Assembly (NCBI GenBank): GCA_949825065.1
Contig: OX463846.1
Coordinates: 1,691,778-1,755,777 of the forward strand
DNA length: 64,000 nt
Direction: 5' to 3'
Source: Odontocerum albicorne
Lineage: Eukaryota > Arthropoda > Insecta > Trichoptera > Odontoceridae
In this document: piece after piece, positions 40,040 through 50,529 of the stretch
Numbering within the stretch: position 1 is the stretch's first letter
How the letters are laid out: every line of letters begins with the position of its first letter
The notes under the pieces: generated by a model
Told to the model about the DNA's origin: nothing
Database searches by the model: none
What the model saw: only the letters and a program-made list of their open reading frames with translations
Program-made: the position numbers and the translations under genes

Positions 40040-40490
40040 GTTTACGTGCGTTAGGCGAGTTGAAAGGGACATTGAAACAAAGGCAACGACAGGAAACAAG
40101 GTAAACGGAGCACTTAATATTATATACAACAATCTAGAAGTATCAAAAGTTACAACAATAATAATACATAATAGTATATTAGTATACATAATAGTATATA
40201 ACTCTGCGCGCTATTACTGGGAAGACTTTGCGTGATCGTGTAAGGAACACCACAATCCGAGAGGTCTGTAAGGTCCAAGATGTGGTCAGATGGGGACGAC
40301 GATACTGGTACCAACATGTACAGAGAATGAATTCCACAAGAATTCCATACATAGCTCTGCATGGGGTGCCGGATGGACGGCGTCCACCAGGGAGACCCAC
40401 GAAACGATGGAGAGATAGCTGGAGCTCAGCGTCACAGGACAATCCTGTAGTAACAGACTCTTGAGAGTCTACAGAAAGTTTAAGAAGAAG
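40040..40490 (+). mobile_element. LINE 3' fragment
   Basis: Codons read RRVERDIETKATTGNKVNGA, then after frameshifts [37 protein letters not shown] and PGRPTKRWRDSW, ending in an AAGAAG tail. Same family as 9680-10090. Confidence 0.78.
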
Positions 40491-40494
40491 TTTA

Positions 40495-40980
40495 TTGGTG
40501 CCCACATTGATTTATGGAAGTGTAACTTGGACTTGGCAGAAGAAGGATTATACTAAGATTAATTCTGTTTAGATGCGTGCACTAAGGAACATTTGTGAAG
40601 TGTTAATGTATGAAAAAAAGCGTAATGAAACACTAGAAATTAATGGATGTATTAAATTGATGTTTTAAGTAAATTGAAGAAAGGAACTTTATGATAAGAT
40701 GGTTTGGACATGTAGAGAGAATAAATGACTAGCATAAAAGTCAAAAGTGCAAAGTGCACCTAAAAGAGGCAGATCGAGGAAAACGTGGCTGGATTTAATG
40801 GACCAGGTTTTGAAAAAAAGTTAAGTGAGAAGTATAAATAATAGAAGATTGTGCATGACATCATATACGAATGAGGAGGAGGCAAAAGCTGTGTGCTTGG
40901 ATAAAAAAATTTGGAGATCTGTTATCTTTGCCTACCCTGCAAGGGATGCAGCGTGATAATATATATGTATGTAGTTTGGG
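40495..40980 (+). mobile_element. LINE 3' fragment, second family
   Basis: It starts LVPTLIYGSVTWTWQKKDYT and continues through MRALRNICEV, MIRWFGHVERI-like codons and EEAKAVCLDKKIWRSVIFAY to a TATATATGTATGTA tail. This is an abundant insect LINE C-terminus. It is 5' truncated exactly where the previous LINE fragment ends, so it may have inserted into that fragment's tail. Confidence 0.75.
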
Positions 40981-41516
40981 GAAGGTCGGAGAGGGTGAGG
41001 AAGGGGGCGCACTATGTTAATTGCCTAAGGGCGCCGTCTACACAAGTGCGACACTGTCTATAGACAGTGAAAACCAAATATAGAAGACTGGACGAGACAC
41101 AATAATTACTGACCACTTAATGAGTCGGTAATTAATTAATTTCACAACTCGGTATAATTTCAATACCTTACAATAGCAAAGTTATTGAAGAAACACGCAA
41201 GAAGGTTAGAGTCTATTGTATTTTAAAAGTGTTGCAATGTATTTTTAACTGTCTTGCAATATTCCAGACACTTCCAGATTACCCTTAATAATATTACGTT
41301 AAACGAAATAAGTAGTGGTGTACAATCTGTATTGCCAGGAGAAAAAAAACAACAAAGTAGCATTTCTATCAAATATAATGGAATCATATGTCTTATATGT
41401 AGATTATTCTACCAAATGTAGCAAAATATAATTATTTATCTGTTTATTGACGTTCATCCCATAACTATTTTAAAAAGGGCCATTTAATGAAAAACAACTT
41501 AATATACTCGTATATA

Positions 41517-42449
41517 CTACCTTGATCAAAAAGTTTTAGGACTTTCGAGGATCCAATCCTCGAAACATCGTTGGTACTCAATTTTCGGTATGTCCATCAC
41601 AGCCGTCTTCGATTTTTTCATGACATCCTCTTGGGTGCTGTAACGCGTTCCGCGAAGCGGTTTTTTAAGTTGATTGAACAGGAAAAAGTCACAGGGAGCC
41701 AGATCAGGTGAATTCAAAGGCTGCTGAATAGTGGTCGTGTTGTTTTTGGTCAAAAATTCGTGGAAATCATGTCTTTTGCGATTTCAACGCGGTCCTTTTT
41801 TTGCATAAAATTGAGGTCTTTCGGCACCAGTTTTGCAGCGACACGTCTGAAGCCCAAATCATTAACTAAAATGTCTTGAGCGGATCCATAAGCGATGTTC
41901 AAGTCCTCGGCCAGCTCTCTGATGGTCAATTTGCGGTTTTCGGCCAACATTTCTTTGATTTTATCGATGTTTTCGTCATCCTCGACCGACTCACGACCAC
42001 TTCTGAAGCGTTCGTGCCACCAAAAAACACTTCTCCAACATTTCCAAGATCTGCGGACCGTTAAATCCGTTTTTCACACAAAATTTAATGCAAACTTGTT
42101 GATGAACAGTTGATGCCATTTTCAAATTTGTAAAAAATCCAAAACACGCACAAAAGTAGATGTATTCAGTGCAGCGTAACTTTTACAAATGTCAAGCTAT
42201 GACGCTGACATTTGGAGGGAAGTGTCAATGATAAATGTGGTACCCTAAAAAAAAAAAAAAGAATTCCAATCGGTGACTGACAGCGCCGCAACGCCCATAG
42301 CGAAACAAGGTGTGCATCCGCGCAAGACGATGATTTGCATCTGGTGGGATTAGCAAGGCGTCATCAACTACGAGATACTTGAACGCAATCAGACAGTCAA
42401 CGCGGAGCTACACACGGTGGCTGGTCCTAAAACTTTTTGATCAAGGTAG
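41517..42449 (-). mobile_element. mariner element E, rearranged
   Basis: Terminal repeats CTACCTTGATCAAAAAGTTT and inverse are flanked by TA. The minus strand reads MASTVHQQVCIKFCVKNG (42118), IDKIKEMLAENRKLTIRELA and NIAYGSAQDILVNDL (41950-41750), then jumps to SPDLAPCDFFLFNQLKKPLR (41753-41526). The catalytic core is missing from that strand. However, 42290-42410 on the plus strand reads HPRKTMICIWWD then GVINYEILERNQTVNAELY, which is the missing middle in inverted orientation. Sister copy at 56888-57809. Confidence 0.9.
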
Positions 42450-42458
42450 TATATAGTT

Positions 42459-42660
42459 TCATAAATACAGGAGTTTTAGTGCTTGGACTTGCAGGAGGGA
42501 TGACTTGTAGCGAAGGTTTGTGTGAGCTTCTGAGTATGGCATGTTTTTTGGTGATTGTGTGCGGGACACTGTGGGATGGATTTTTTTATCTGTCTGGAAT
42601 GATGAAGTATGCGGAGTTTGACTCGCGTGATACAAATATGTTCTCAAGTCTCACTGTTTA
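42459..42660 (-). repeat. interspersed repeat, copy 1 of 3
   Basis: Minus-strand text CACGCGAGTCAAACTCCGCA, then TTCCAGACAGAT and CCCACAGTGTCCCGCACACA recurs in recognisable form at 62307-62470 and 62765-62910 on the plus strand. No coding potential; family unknown, possibly a LINE 3' untranslated region. Confidence 0.55.
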
Positions 42661-42894
42661 CGAATAATAAGTTGCTGAGAGTTTGCAACGGGTATTATAC
42701 AAATAATCAACAACTGGAAAAAAACTATCAACTATATTTACGAGTATTTCCTCAGAAAGATACAAGCAAAAGTTTAATTTACAGGATACACGACAAATGG
42801 AAGTCAACAAATCCAGATACATATAAATTATGTGTCCACTTTGAATTATAATTTTTGATAAGCATTCGAATAGAGAAAATCTGATCCAACACAC

Positions 42895-44330
42895 CTTCTT
42901 CTACTTATGGTAGAAAGGTCCCCTGAGTATTCTACAATTTCTTTCCAGTATTTCTTTCAGATTTTTTCCGTACAGTTTATATACAACACTAAGCAAACTA
43001 ATGACTCTGTAACTTCCACACTCCATTCTTGCACCATTGCCTTTATAAAACGAAACTATCGCTGCACTCATCCAGTACTTCGGTGTGTAGTCTGATTCCC
43101 AACATTTATAGAAAAACTGTCTTAGCCACTCGATCATTCGTTCACTCACACATACTTTTAGTTGTGCGCTCATTTCATCGCAACCTGACGCTCTTCCTTT
43201 TTTCATGTCTTTTACAGCCATTCGTACTTGTAGTATCCTTTTCGTATTTTCCAAACGCTCGTTATTTTCAGATATACTAAACTCATCGTTTAGCATAACT
43301 ACATTCGTCGAGTTCTTCAAAATATTTCTTCCATATCGAATGAACCCTTTCTTCTCTTGATAAAATATTTCTTCCATTTCGAATGAACCCATTCTCCTCT
43401 TGATAAAATATTTCTTCCATCTCGAATCCTTTCTTCTCTTGATAAAATATTTCTTCCATCTCGAATGAACCCCTTCTCCTCTTGATAAAATATTTTTTCC
43501 ATCTCGAATGAACCCCTTCTCCTCTTGATAAAATATTTCTTCCATCTCGAATGAACCCCTTCTCCTCTTGATACAATATTTCTTCCATCTCGAATGAACC
43601 CTTTCTTCTCTTGATAAAATATTTCTTCCATTTTTAATGAACCCTTTCTTCTCTTGATAAAATATTTCTTCCATCTCGAATGAACCCTTCCTTTCTTCTC
43701 TTGATAAAATATTTCTTCCATCTCGAATGAATCCTTTCTTCTCTTGATAAAATATTTCTTCCATCTCGAATGAATCCTTTCTTCTCTTGATAAAATATTT
43801 CTTCCATTTCGAATGAACCCATTCTCCTCTTGATAAAATATTTCTTCCATCTCGAATCCTTTCTTCTCTTGATAAAATATTTCTTCCATCTCGAATGAAC
43901 CCCTTCTCCTCTTGATAAAATATTTCTTCCATTTCGAATGAACCCTTTCTTCTCTTGATAAAATATTTCATCCATCTCAAATGAACACTTTCTTATCTTG
44001 ATAAAATATTTCTTCCATCTCGAATGAACCCTTTCTTCTCTTGATAAAATATTTCTTCCATCTAGAATGAACACCTTCTTCTCTTGATAAAATTCTTCGA
44101 TTCTTATCTTTGATTCGACTCATACTACCGGTTTAATTTTTTTCTCGTATTTGATTTATCATACATCCTTCCAAAGTATTTTCATATTTCCCTCCATATT
44201 CATACTCAATTCTCTGCATTTTTCATCTTTAATTTTCTCTTCTTTTCCTCTACCAGTCATTCGTACTTCTTGAAGATATCATTCACGTTTCCAGAATAAT
44301 AATGAATCAAAACCACAATATACAACAGAA
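42895..44330 (-). mobile_element. LINE fragment with internal minisatellite expansion
   Basis: The minus strand from 43310 to 42901 codes for the finger part of a reverse transcriptase: NSTNVVMLNDEFSISENNER, AVKDMKKGRASGCDEMSAQL, FFYKCWESDYTPKYW and ECGSYRVISLLSVVYKLYGK. Upstream (43317-44090) the codons for RWKKYFEEL have been multiplied into a tandem array, and beyond that (44090-44330) ordinary LINE sequence continues. The reading frame runs open through the array for 359 codons. Aligns with the LINE at 23116-24110. Confidence 0.8.
43317..44095. repeat. minisatellite inside a LINE ORF, ~43-bp unit, about 18 copies
   Basis: The unit is AAAATATTTCTTCCATCTCG plus AATGAACCCTTTCTTCTCTTGAT-type sequence. 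Most copies are 43 bp, a few about 39. Since 43 is one more than a multiple of three, consecutive copies are read in successive frames on the minus strand (WKKYFIKRRK, MEEIFYQEEKG, RDGRNILSREE), and all three are open. Confidence 0.93.
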
Positions 44331-44639
44331 AAAATGCATGTAATGGAAAATAAAAAAAAGGATCAGACAAAATATAATATTTAACATTCAGTGTTTTTGT
44401 TTTGGGCAGTGGAATTGGTTTGAATTCTTATTTTAATGAGAGTATATATTAAATGTTTTTAATTATATATAATTTTCTTGCGCCCAGTCGTGAATAAGTT
44501 TTTTCGTAGAATAAACCTTCTTTTGATTGCATGGGAACATCTTAGTAATTATAGGGGTTGATAAAATCACTGCTTAACCGGTCTCGTGTTTTCATGTGAT
44601 CAATAACTCTTCCAAAAAATGACATATCACTGGTATCTA

Positions 44640-44755
44640 TACTCAAGAAAATGTAGTATGGTCCTTGTGACGTTTGAAATGTCATGTCTCAAAGGGATGG
44701 GGTAAAATCGTTTTTTTTTACAAATCGAATCGTTTTTTTATAAATCGAAAAATAG
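44640..44755. repeat. TA-flanked MITE family copy 4, truncated
   Basis: The left end TACTCAAGAAAATGTAGTAT is present but the copy breaks off after about 115 bp at a junction with a palindromic mariner derivative. Confidence 0.7.
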
Positions 44756-45240
44756 TTGAAGATGCTATGAATGAAAGGACAGCTCTTCGATGGTTTTTGC
44801 GTTTTAAAGACGGTAATTTCGACCTGAAAGACATGGAGCGTTCCGGATGACCGATGGACTTCGATGAGGACCGCTTAAACCATATTACTCATGAAGATCC
44901 TCTTCAAAACCATCGACGAGCTGTTCTTTCATTCATAGGATCTTCACTGTACACTTCGCAAATATCGCGAGCAGCTTTGGCAGCTTTATTCCCTCGATTG
45001 AACGCGAACAGAAGGAGGTGTCGAAAATGTTCACTTTCGTCTACTTGACATTCCATTTTGAAGGCTTGTAAACAAATAAAATAATATATGTAACGTAAAA
45101 GCAAACACAATATCTTGTAGTGCAGAAAATTTTCTTTCGAATGACATATAACATTTACCATTTTGTTTTACTTTTGGTGTTCATTTTTAAATTGAAAATA
45201 AAAAAACGGACACAACTTATGTTAACACCCAATATTATTG
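44756..45240. mobile_element. palindromic mariner derivative, second locus
   Basis: Plus-strand 44757-44900 reads EDAMNERTA then [18 protein letters not shown]. From 44918 the same gene is inverted, and the minus strand from 45058 reads [20 protein letters not shown] then NKAAKAARDICEVYSEDPMN. The structure is the same head-to-head arrangement as at 14400-15365, with a shorter loop and a truncated left arm. Neither strand has a catalytic domain. Confidence 0.8.
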
Positions 45241-45391
45241 GTGCCACTATAGTATGATTGTTTTTCCATTTCCAAACTAGTTGCCACCTTGTCTAATCTA
45301 GTGACGCCCAGTGACATGAATCAGTTTTTCCTCATTTTTCTTCAGAGGCCAAGCCTCGGCTCCATTTAGTATAGCGGGCCTGATCACTGTC

Positions 45392-45640
45392 TTTTATGTC
45401 TAGCTCTTAAATTTTGTTGTTTGTCTCCTGTCGCACAGAATTTTTATGTCTAGCTCTAAAATTTTGTTGTTAGTCTCCTGTCGCACAGAATTTTTATGTC
45501 TAGCTCTAAAATTTTGTTGTTAGTCTCCTGTCGCACAGAATTTTTATGTCTAGCTCTAAAATTTTGTTGTTAGTCTCCTGTCGCACAGAATTTTTATGTC
45601 TACCTCTAAAATTTTGTTGTTAGTCTTCTGTCGCACAGAA
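45392..45640. repeat. minisatellite, 50-bp unit, 5 copies
   Basis: The unit contains TTATGTCTAGCTCTAAAATT then GTCTCCTGTCGCACAGAA. Copies are nearly identical. No frame of note. Confidence 0.95.
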
Positions 45641-45904
45641 CCCTTGTTGGTTATCTACGAAAGAAGAAAAAAAAATCAGTGCTTCAAAATAAATTAGCAA
45701 ATCTCAGGTTAACAGTTCAGGTGTTTCAATAGAACAAGATATTTAAACAGTTTTTTATGCAATAAGTTGCCTTGTTGTATAATATTTACTTTGTATTATG
45801 TAACATTTGTTTGTTTTTCCAGTTTATAAATCAATCTATACTAAAATTATCGAGAAGATGATTTTTTTGCGTTTGTTAGTATTTGCAAAACTTTTAAGTC
45901 ACTA

Positions 45905-46119
45905 TAGTTCGGAAATTCTTGGATGAGTCCTGTGACAGCTCACAAATTTGCCCCAATACAACCTAATGTAATGTATTTACCTAAATAACTTGCTATTTAT
46001 TAGAATTGAGGCTTATATTAAAGTTGATAAAATAATTAAAATTACTGAACATCGTTACAAGGTTGTATTGGGGCAAATTTGTGAGCTGTCACAGGACTCA
46101 TCCTAGAATTTCCGAACTA
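45905..46119. repeat. foldback MITE with new ends on a shared core
   Basis: The inverted ends TAGTTCGGAAATTCT and inverse are flanked by TA. The core (CACAAATTTGCCCCAATACA, then ACTTGCTATTTATTAGAATT) is that of the 847/21305 family. The outer ~25 bp differ entirely from that family's ends. Confidence 0.7.
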
Positions 46120-46249
46120 TAAATGAATTTCGATGCAATTTTTACATATATGGTATAGATACCATCACACCGTGTCTGCTGAGATAGGTAGAAAGGACAA
46201 AGCGCTACTATTTTCTATATCGATATATACTATATTTAACCTATTCCAC

Positions 46250-46690
46250 ATTTTTTTATTTTTTTTTTTATTTACGCTTTTATTGCAATACAATCTAGCG
46301 GGTTAATTGCCAGGCGGCAATCTCTTCCAATCAAAAGGAAAGGAAGGGATGATGGAAAGGAAGGGAAAAGAAAAATCAAGAATGAAACACTTTATTTTAC
46401 TGACTAGAAATTAAGAGTTTTTTCAGTTGCTTCTTAAAGCATGCCAAGGACGGAGCGGGTCTTATATTGGTTTGTAACTGATTCCAGAGTCTCACTGCAT
46501 GGACAGTAAAAGACGACGTAAAAAAAGAGGAGCGGTGAACTGGAAAGACCAATAGACAATCTCTGTACGAGCGTAGCGCTAATCCATGATTGGAAAGACG
46601 CTGAAAATTTTCACATTCATACACTATAGCGGATTGCTTATGTTTATTTGTCGTGATGATCTTGATTTGTATTCAAATAAATATAGACTC
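46250..46690 (-). mobile_element. LINE 3' end (CR1/Jockey-like) with SINE-like tail
   Basis: The minus-strand ORF 46624-46397 reads LSNHGLALRSYRDCLLVFPV, then FTVHAVRLWNQLQTNIRPAP and CFKKQLKKLLISSQ before a stop, a standard LINE C-terminus. The 3' untranslated region ends GATTGGAAGAGATTGCCGCC, then GGCAATTAACCCGC, which matches the tail of the SINEs in this window. Fragments of the same 3' end lie at 59560-59635 and 60650-61150. Confidence 0.8.
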
Positions 46691-47570
46691 AGGAATGCGG
46701 ATGTAAAAAGCGAAAGTGACAGCGGGTGATAAATAATAAGTCTTGACAGTTGAATGAATGACAATAATAATATGTTTATTTCTCGGCGTCCGAGTAATTT
46801 ATACCAATGAGTGAATACATTCGCGATACATATCTGCCTTGCTCTAGCGAATGAATTGGCGGTAGGTTAATTATTTATATTTGGAGATGGCTAGCCAATT
46901 CGCAGACGTTGTAAATAGTAAATATTGTTGTTGTTCATAGTGTGTGACAATCATTGAATTCTTCATCGGTCATTGCCCCTGTATGTTTACTATCTGACAA
47001 TAATTAATTTAATTTAATTGTGTTTAACAATTCACTTATTCATTTTGACAATTATTTATTTATTTATGTAGGTATTCCTACAACACCATCTCACATTGAT
47101 CTTGATTGATCATCCTTTCATTTATCTTACTTCTTACTAATATTGGTGATATTATATGAACACATCACACGCCGTACTTACCACTAAACTTTCTAATGTT
47201 ATATGAACACTTAAGAACCGAATAAGTTATTCTCACATATCGGAAAATATGAATATGAAAGAATATAGTGGTAACGGAAATAAATTGGACAGATTAGAGG
47301 CCCTAGAAATATCCAAGTCAGTGCATCGAGGTGAACATCTGGCAAACACATATATACCCAAGATCTCGCCGCTGCTCGCTGAAGTTGTCTCCCTCCAACC
47401 ACAATCCGATTTTTTTTACCGTTAGAAGTGTGTATGTCGGTACCAGTCCGAACAAAATTCAGCCTTGTTTGTGCTCCCTGATGATGAAGTGAAAACCTTG
47501 AAACCGGTAGAGTTATACCGTTACATAAAGTGGAATAAACAGTGTTTGATGAAACAAATTACAATATTCT
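46690..47570 (+). other. unassigned region; possible Penelope/LINE endonuclease remnant
   Basis: Most of it has no recognisable content. Near 47260-47400 plus-strand codons read NKLDRLEALEISKSVHRGEH then ISPLLAEV. This loosely resembles the 'LDLLE.LEI.....LND......SPLL' end of GIY-YIG-type endonuclease segments found in some retroelements. The similarity is weak. Confidence 0.3.
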
Positions 47571-47571
47571 A

Positions 47572-48035
47572 TACTAAAGAAAATGTAGCATGGTCTCAGT
47601 GACTTTTCACGAATTCGCCCCAATACAACCTTGTAACGACGTTCAGTAATTTTAATTATTTTATTAAGTTTAATATTAGCCTCGATTCTAATAAATAGCA
47701 AGTTATTTAGATAAATATATTACACAAAACTAACAATACTCTTAATGACAAATTAATACATCTTGTTACAAATTACCAAAATATGTCAGTTTGTTAAAAT
47801 TAAATAATAATTGGCGACGTTCGTCAAAAGTCGTCAAAAGTCATAAAAAGATGGGGTATACGATAGTTGGATTTTCGATTTTTTTATACATAAAAATTAA
47901 ATGTTCGTAATTAGTATTAATTCATAGTGGATCTTGGGCCATTTAAAGTTAGAGAGATACAAATCATACAATACATTAGAAAGTCAGTATAATGAAAATT
48001 AGGAATTAAAACGTCAATTTAGAGAAAAACAATTT
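47572..48035. repeat. TA-flanked MITE family copy 5, right end missing
   Basis: It begins TACTAAAGAAAATGTAGCAT next to TA and follows the family to about 48035, where the match stops and LINE sequence begins. It contains a short local duplication (GTCGTCAAAAGTCGTCAAAAG). Confidence 0.75.
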
Positions 48036-48074
48036 TATTTAATCATAAAACAAACATTTTAGTCGGAATCCGAT

Positions 48075-48330
48075 AAAAGAGAACATTCCAAAGTTTTAAA
48101 AGAGTACATTCCAAACACCCGAGTACAACGCTTTAAACAAGAAAGTTCGGCAAAACATCAGAAAGGATTTGGCAAAGCATCAAGAAATCTCAATAAATGA
48201 GATTATTTCGAAAAATGGTGGAACAAAAATTTTACAGAGGAAAATTCCCCCGTAAAGAAACCAATGATGACTTTGTGTAGGGAGGATGACACCGAAAGCA
48301 AGGACAAGACTGAACTTTTGGAGATTGCAT
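48075..48330 (+). mobile_element. LINE fragment (linker between endonuclease and reverse transcriptase)
   Basis: Plus-strand codons read FQTPEYNALNKKVRQNIRKD then NEIISKNGGTKILQRK. This is the conserved linker of RTE/Jockey-type LINEs ('Y..L.K.VRKNIRKD.R......I......G.KV..RK'). It is bounded by a MITE and a TTAA element. Confidence 0.65.
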
Positions 48331-48983
48331 AAATACCAGATGAGGCTGCACATCCTGTGCTAAAAAAATCCGCGCGTTACGGTGCTGTGTATTCAATACT
48401 CATCAATACACACGTAAAAATGAGCGATTTAAAATAGTAAAAATAAGAATATTCATAGCCAATCGCTTAAATTGATTGAATTTGAAGTCAAAAGTAATAG
48501 CCAATCGCTTAAATTGATTGAATTTGAAGTCAAAATAATGAAAACATGAAAAACACATCGGCCGACGTTCACAAAACGGGTGAAGCGACCACCTCGAACG
48601 AAAGCACACTGGCTACTAAAAAGAGAGAAGCGAGCGGACTGAGATTCTATTCTTGCGTTCCCAATAACCGAAGTAGAGTGAGAGTGAGACGTGAATATCG
48701 TCGCTTCCTCACCAATAGCGGTTTTTTTAGAATGAATATACCTACGTCACACACTGGCACACGTTTGATTGTATTGGTGAATTTATTCCCGATTTTCACA
48801 AAATATCTCTGATGTGGCCGATAAGTGCTAATTATTATTAATATTATTTTTTCATTCAATGCGTAAATGTATTACGGAGGAATACCTAAAATCTGAACCC
48901 AGTATTTATTATATTTATAGAGATATTAACGTTTTTAGAAGCAATGTGTACTAGTTACACATCGCAGGGAAGGAAGGGTTAAC
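48330..48983. repeat. piggyBac-type non-autonomous element, third relative of 19590-21130
   Basis: It shares GAATATTCATAGCCAATCGC, the GCGAGCGGACTGAGATTCTA segment and the right end CACATCGCAGGGAAGGAAGG before TTAA with the pair at 19590-21130. It contains an internal tandem duplication (48455-48530). After the TTAA at about 48980, a SINE tail resumes, so it probably landed in a SINE. Confidence 0.6.
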
Positions 48984-49426
48984 ATCTTTCTGGTTGATTG
49001 TAAGAGACTGCCACATGGTAATTCATTCATTTGGTTGTACTGTATACAATTAACGTGTAATACAATATAGAACTGAGAGTATCTGTAAGTTATTAATTTG
49101 AAGTTTGCAAAAAAAATAAAACTTTATTAAGTGGCAGGGTAGATTTCCTTCCACAGAATTCACACTCATGGTTCATGCTCCGATAAAGTTGTTAATTGAG
49201 AACTATTATCAAGAACTGTTATCAAGGATGATTTGACAAATTACAATTCCAAGATGTGCATGACTTATTGTTATTTATTTATTTATCTAATAACGCATTA
49301 TGTTACTTGTCAAGGATGATGAAAATTTCGTACAGTAAAAATTATTTTAAAATCTTGTATTATTTTTCTTGCAGAAGATTCTCGATATTATATTTTTCTC
49401 TATTCTTCCTGAGATGTGGAATGTTA

Positions 49427-49997
49427 TACTAAAGAAAATGTAGCATGGTCCCTAGAAGTTTCACAAATTTGCCCCAATACAACCTTGTAACGACGTTCAG
49501 TAATTTTAATTATTTTATCAACTTTAATATAAGCCTTGATTCTAATAAATAGCAAGTTATTTAGGCAAATACATTACATAAAACTAACAATAATGACAAA
49601 TTAATACATCTTGTTACAAATTAGCAAAAATGTGGCAGTTTGTTAAAATCAAATAATATTTAGCGACGTTCGTCAAAAGTCATTACGTTAGTCCGCATTG
49701 GCTAGGGATGGGGTATACAATAATTGGATTTAAAATTTTTTTACACATAAAATTAAATGTTCTTAATTAGTATTAATCCGTAATGGATCTTGGCCTATTT
49801 AAAGATACATACAAATCATACAATACATTAGAAAGTCAGTGTAATGAAAATTAGGAATTAAAACATCAATTTAGAGAAAAACAATTTTTCGATTTATGAA
49901 AAAACGATTCGATTTGTAAAAAAAAACGATTTAACCCCAACCGTTTGAGACGTGACATTTCAAACGTCACAGGGACCGTGCTACATTTTCTTGAGTA
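49427..49997. repeat. TA-flanked MITE family copy 6, complete
   Basis: 571 bp, with ends TACTAAAGAAAATGTAGCAT and inverse, flanked by TA. It is the best full-length reference for the family in this window. Confidence 0.87.
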
Positions 49998-50529
49998 TAA
50001 CTATTCTTCCATCCCTTTTACGGTCTATCAGATGACAGGCTTTCTGTGAGGTAAGTATGTGAAACAATATGGGTCTAATCCATTCCTCGATCATGATCCC
50101 GCCAATCTTCTCTGTCTTTCTCATCTTCCGATGTCTTCGGTTTCTTCGCATTCTCCATATTTCTGAAATTGAGAAACATCTAACAATAAAAAATAAAAAA
50201 ACAATAACAATAAAATGGTAATTTATATAGCAACGTTTAGAGCGCAAACTCTACTCAAGGGCGCTCCAACTGGAGGCTCGAAGACATTATTATGGACAGG
50301 TCAAAAATATTACAGAATAAATAAATATAATTTGAGAATAAAGATAGGAAGGCAGTGGCTGCGGCCATTAGATAAGGTACTTTCCCGCATCTGTATATGT
50401 TTAAAAAATATATTTGGTAAGAAAACCGCGGACAATTTACTAAGGAAAGACAAAATACAAATAAACTTCTGTAGATGATCCGACATATGGTAGCCTTACA
50501 TGGAAATATTTAAAAAAACTTTTCGACGT

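Larger units (their letters stand above)
39215..41056. mobile_element. hAT-like element loaded with insertions
   Basis: The ends CAGAGCCGCGTTTG (39215) and, inverted, CAGTGTCGCACTTG (41056) have a hAT look. The adjoining octamers CTTATAGA and TCTATAGA match at 6 of 8, consistent with an aged 8-bp target duplication. The interior is mostly later arrivals: a Harbinger-type MITE (39272-39782) and two LINE fragments (40040-40490, 40495-40975). The hAT transposase itself is not recognisable. Confidence 0.5.

Noticed and set aside
42901..43980. 359-codon lysine/glutamate-rich host protein
   Set aside because: Its C-terminal part is LINE reverse transcriptase and the rest is the tandem array within it.
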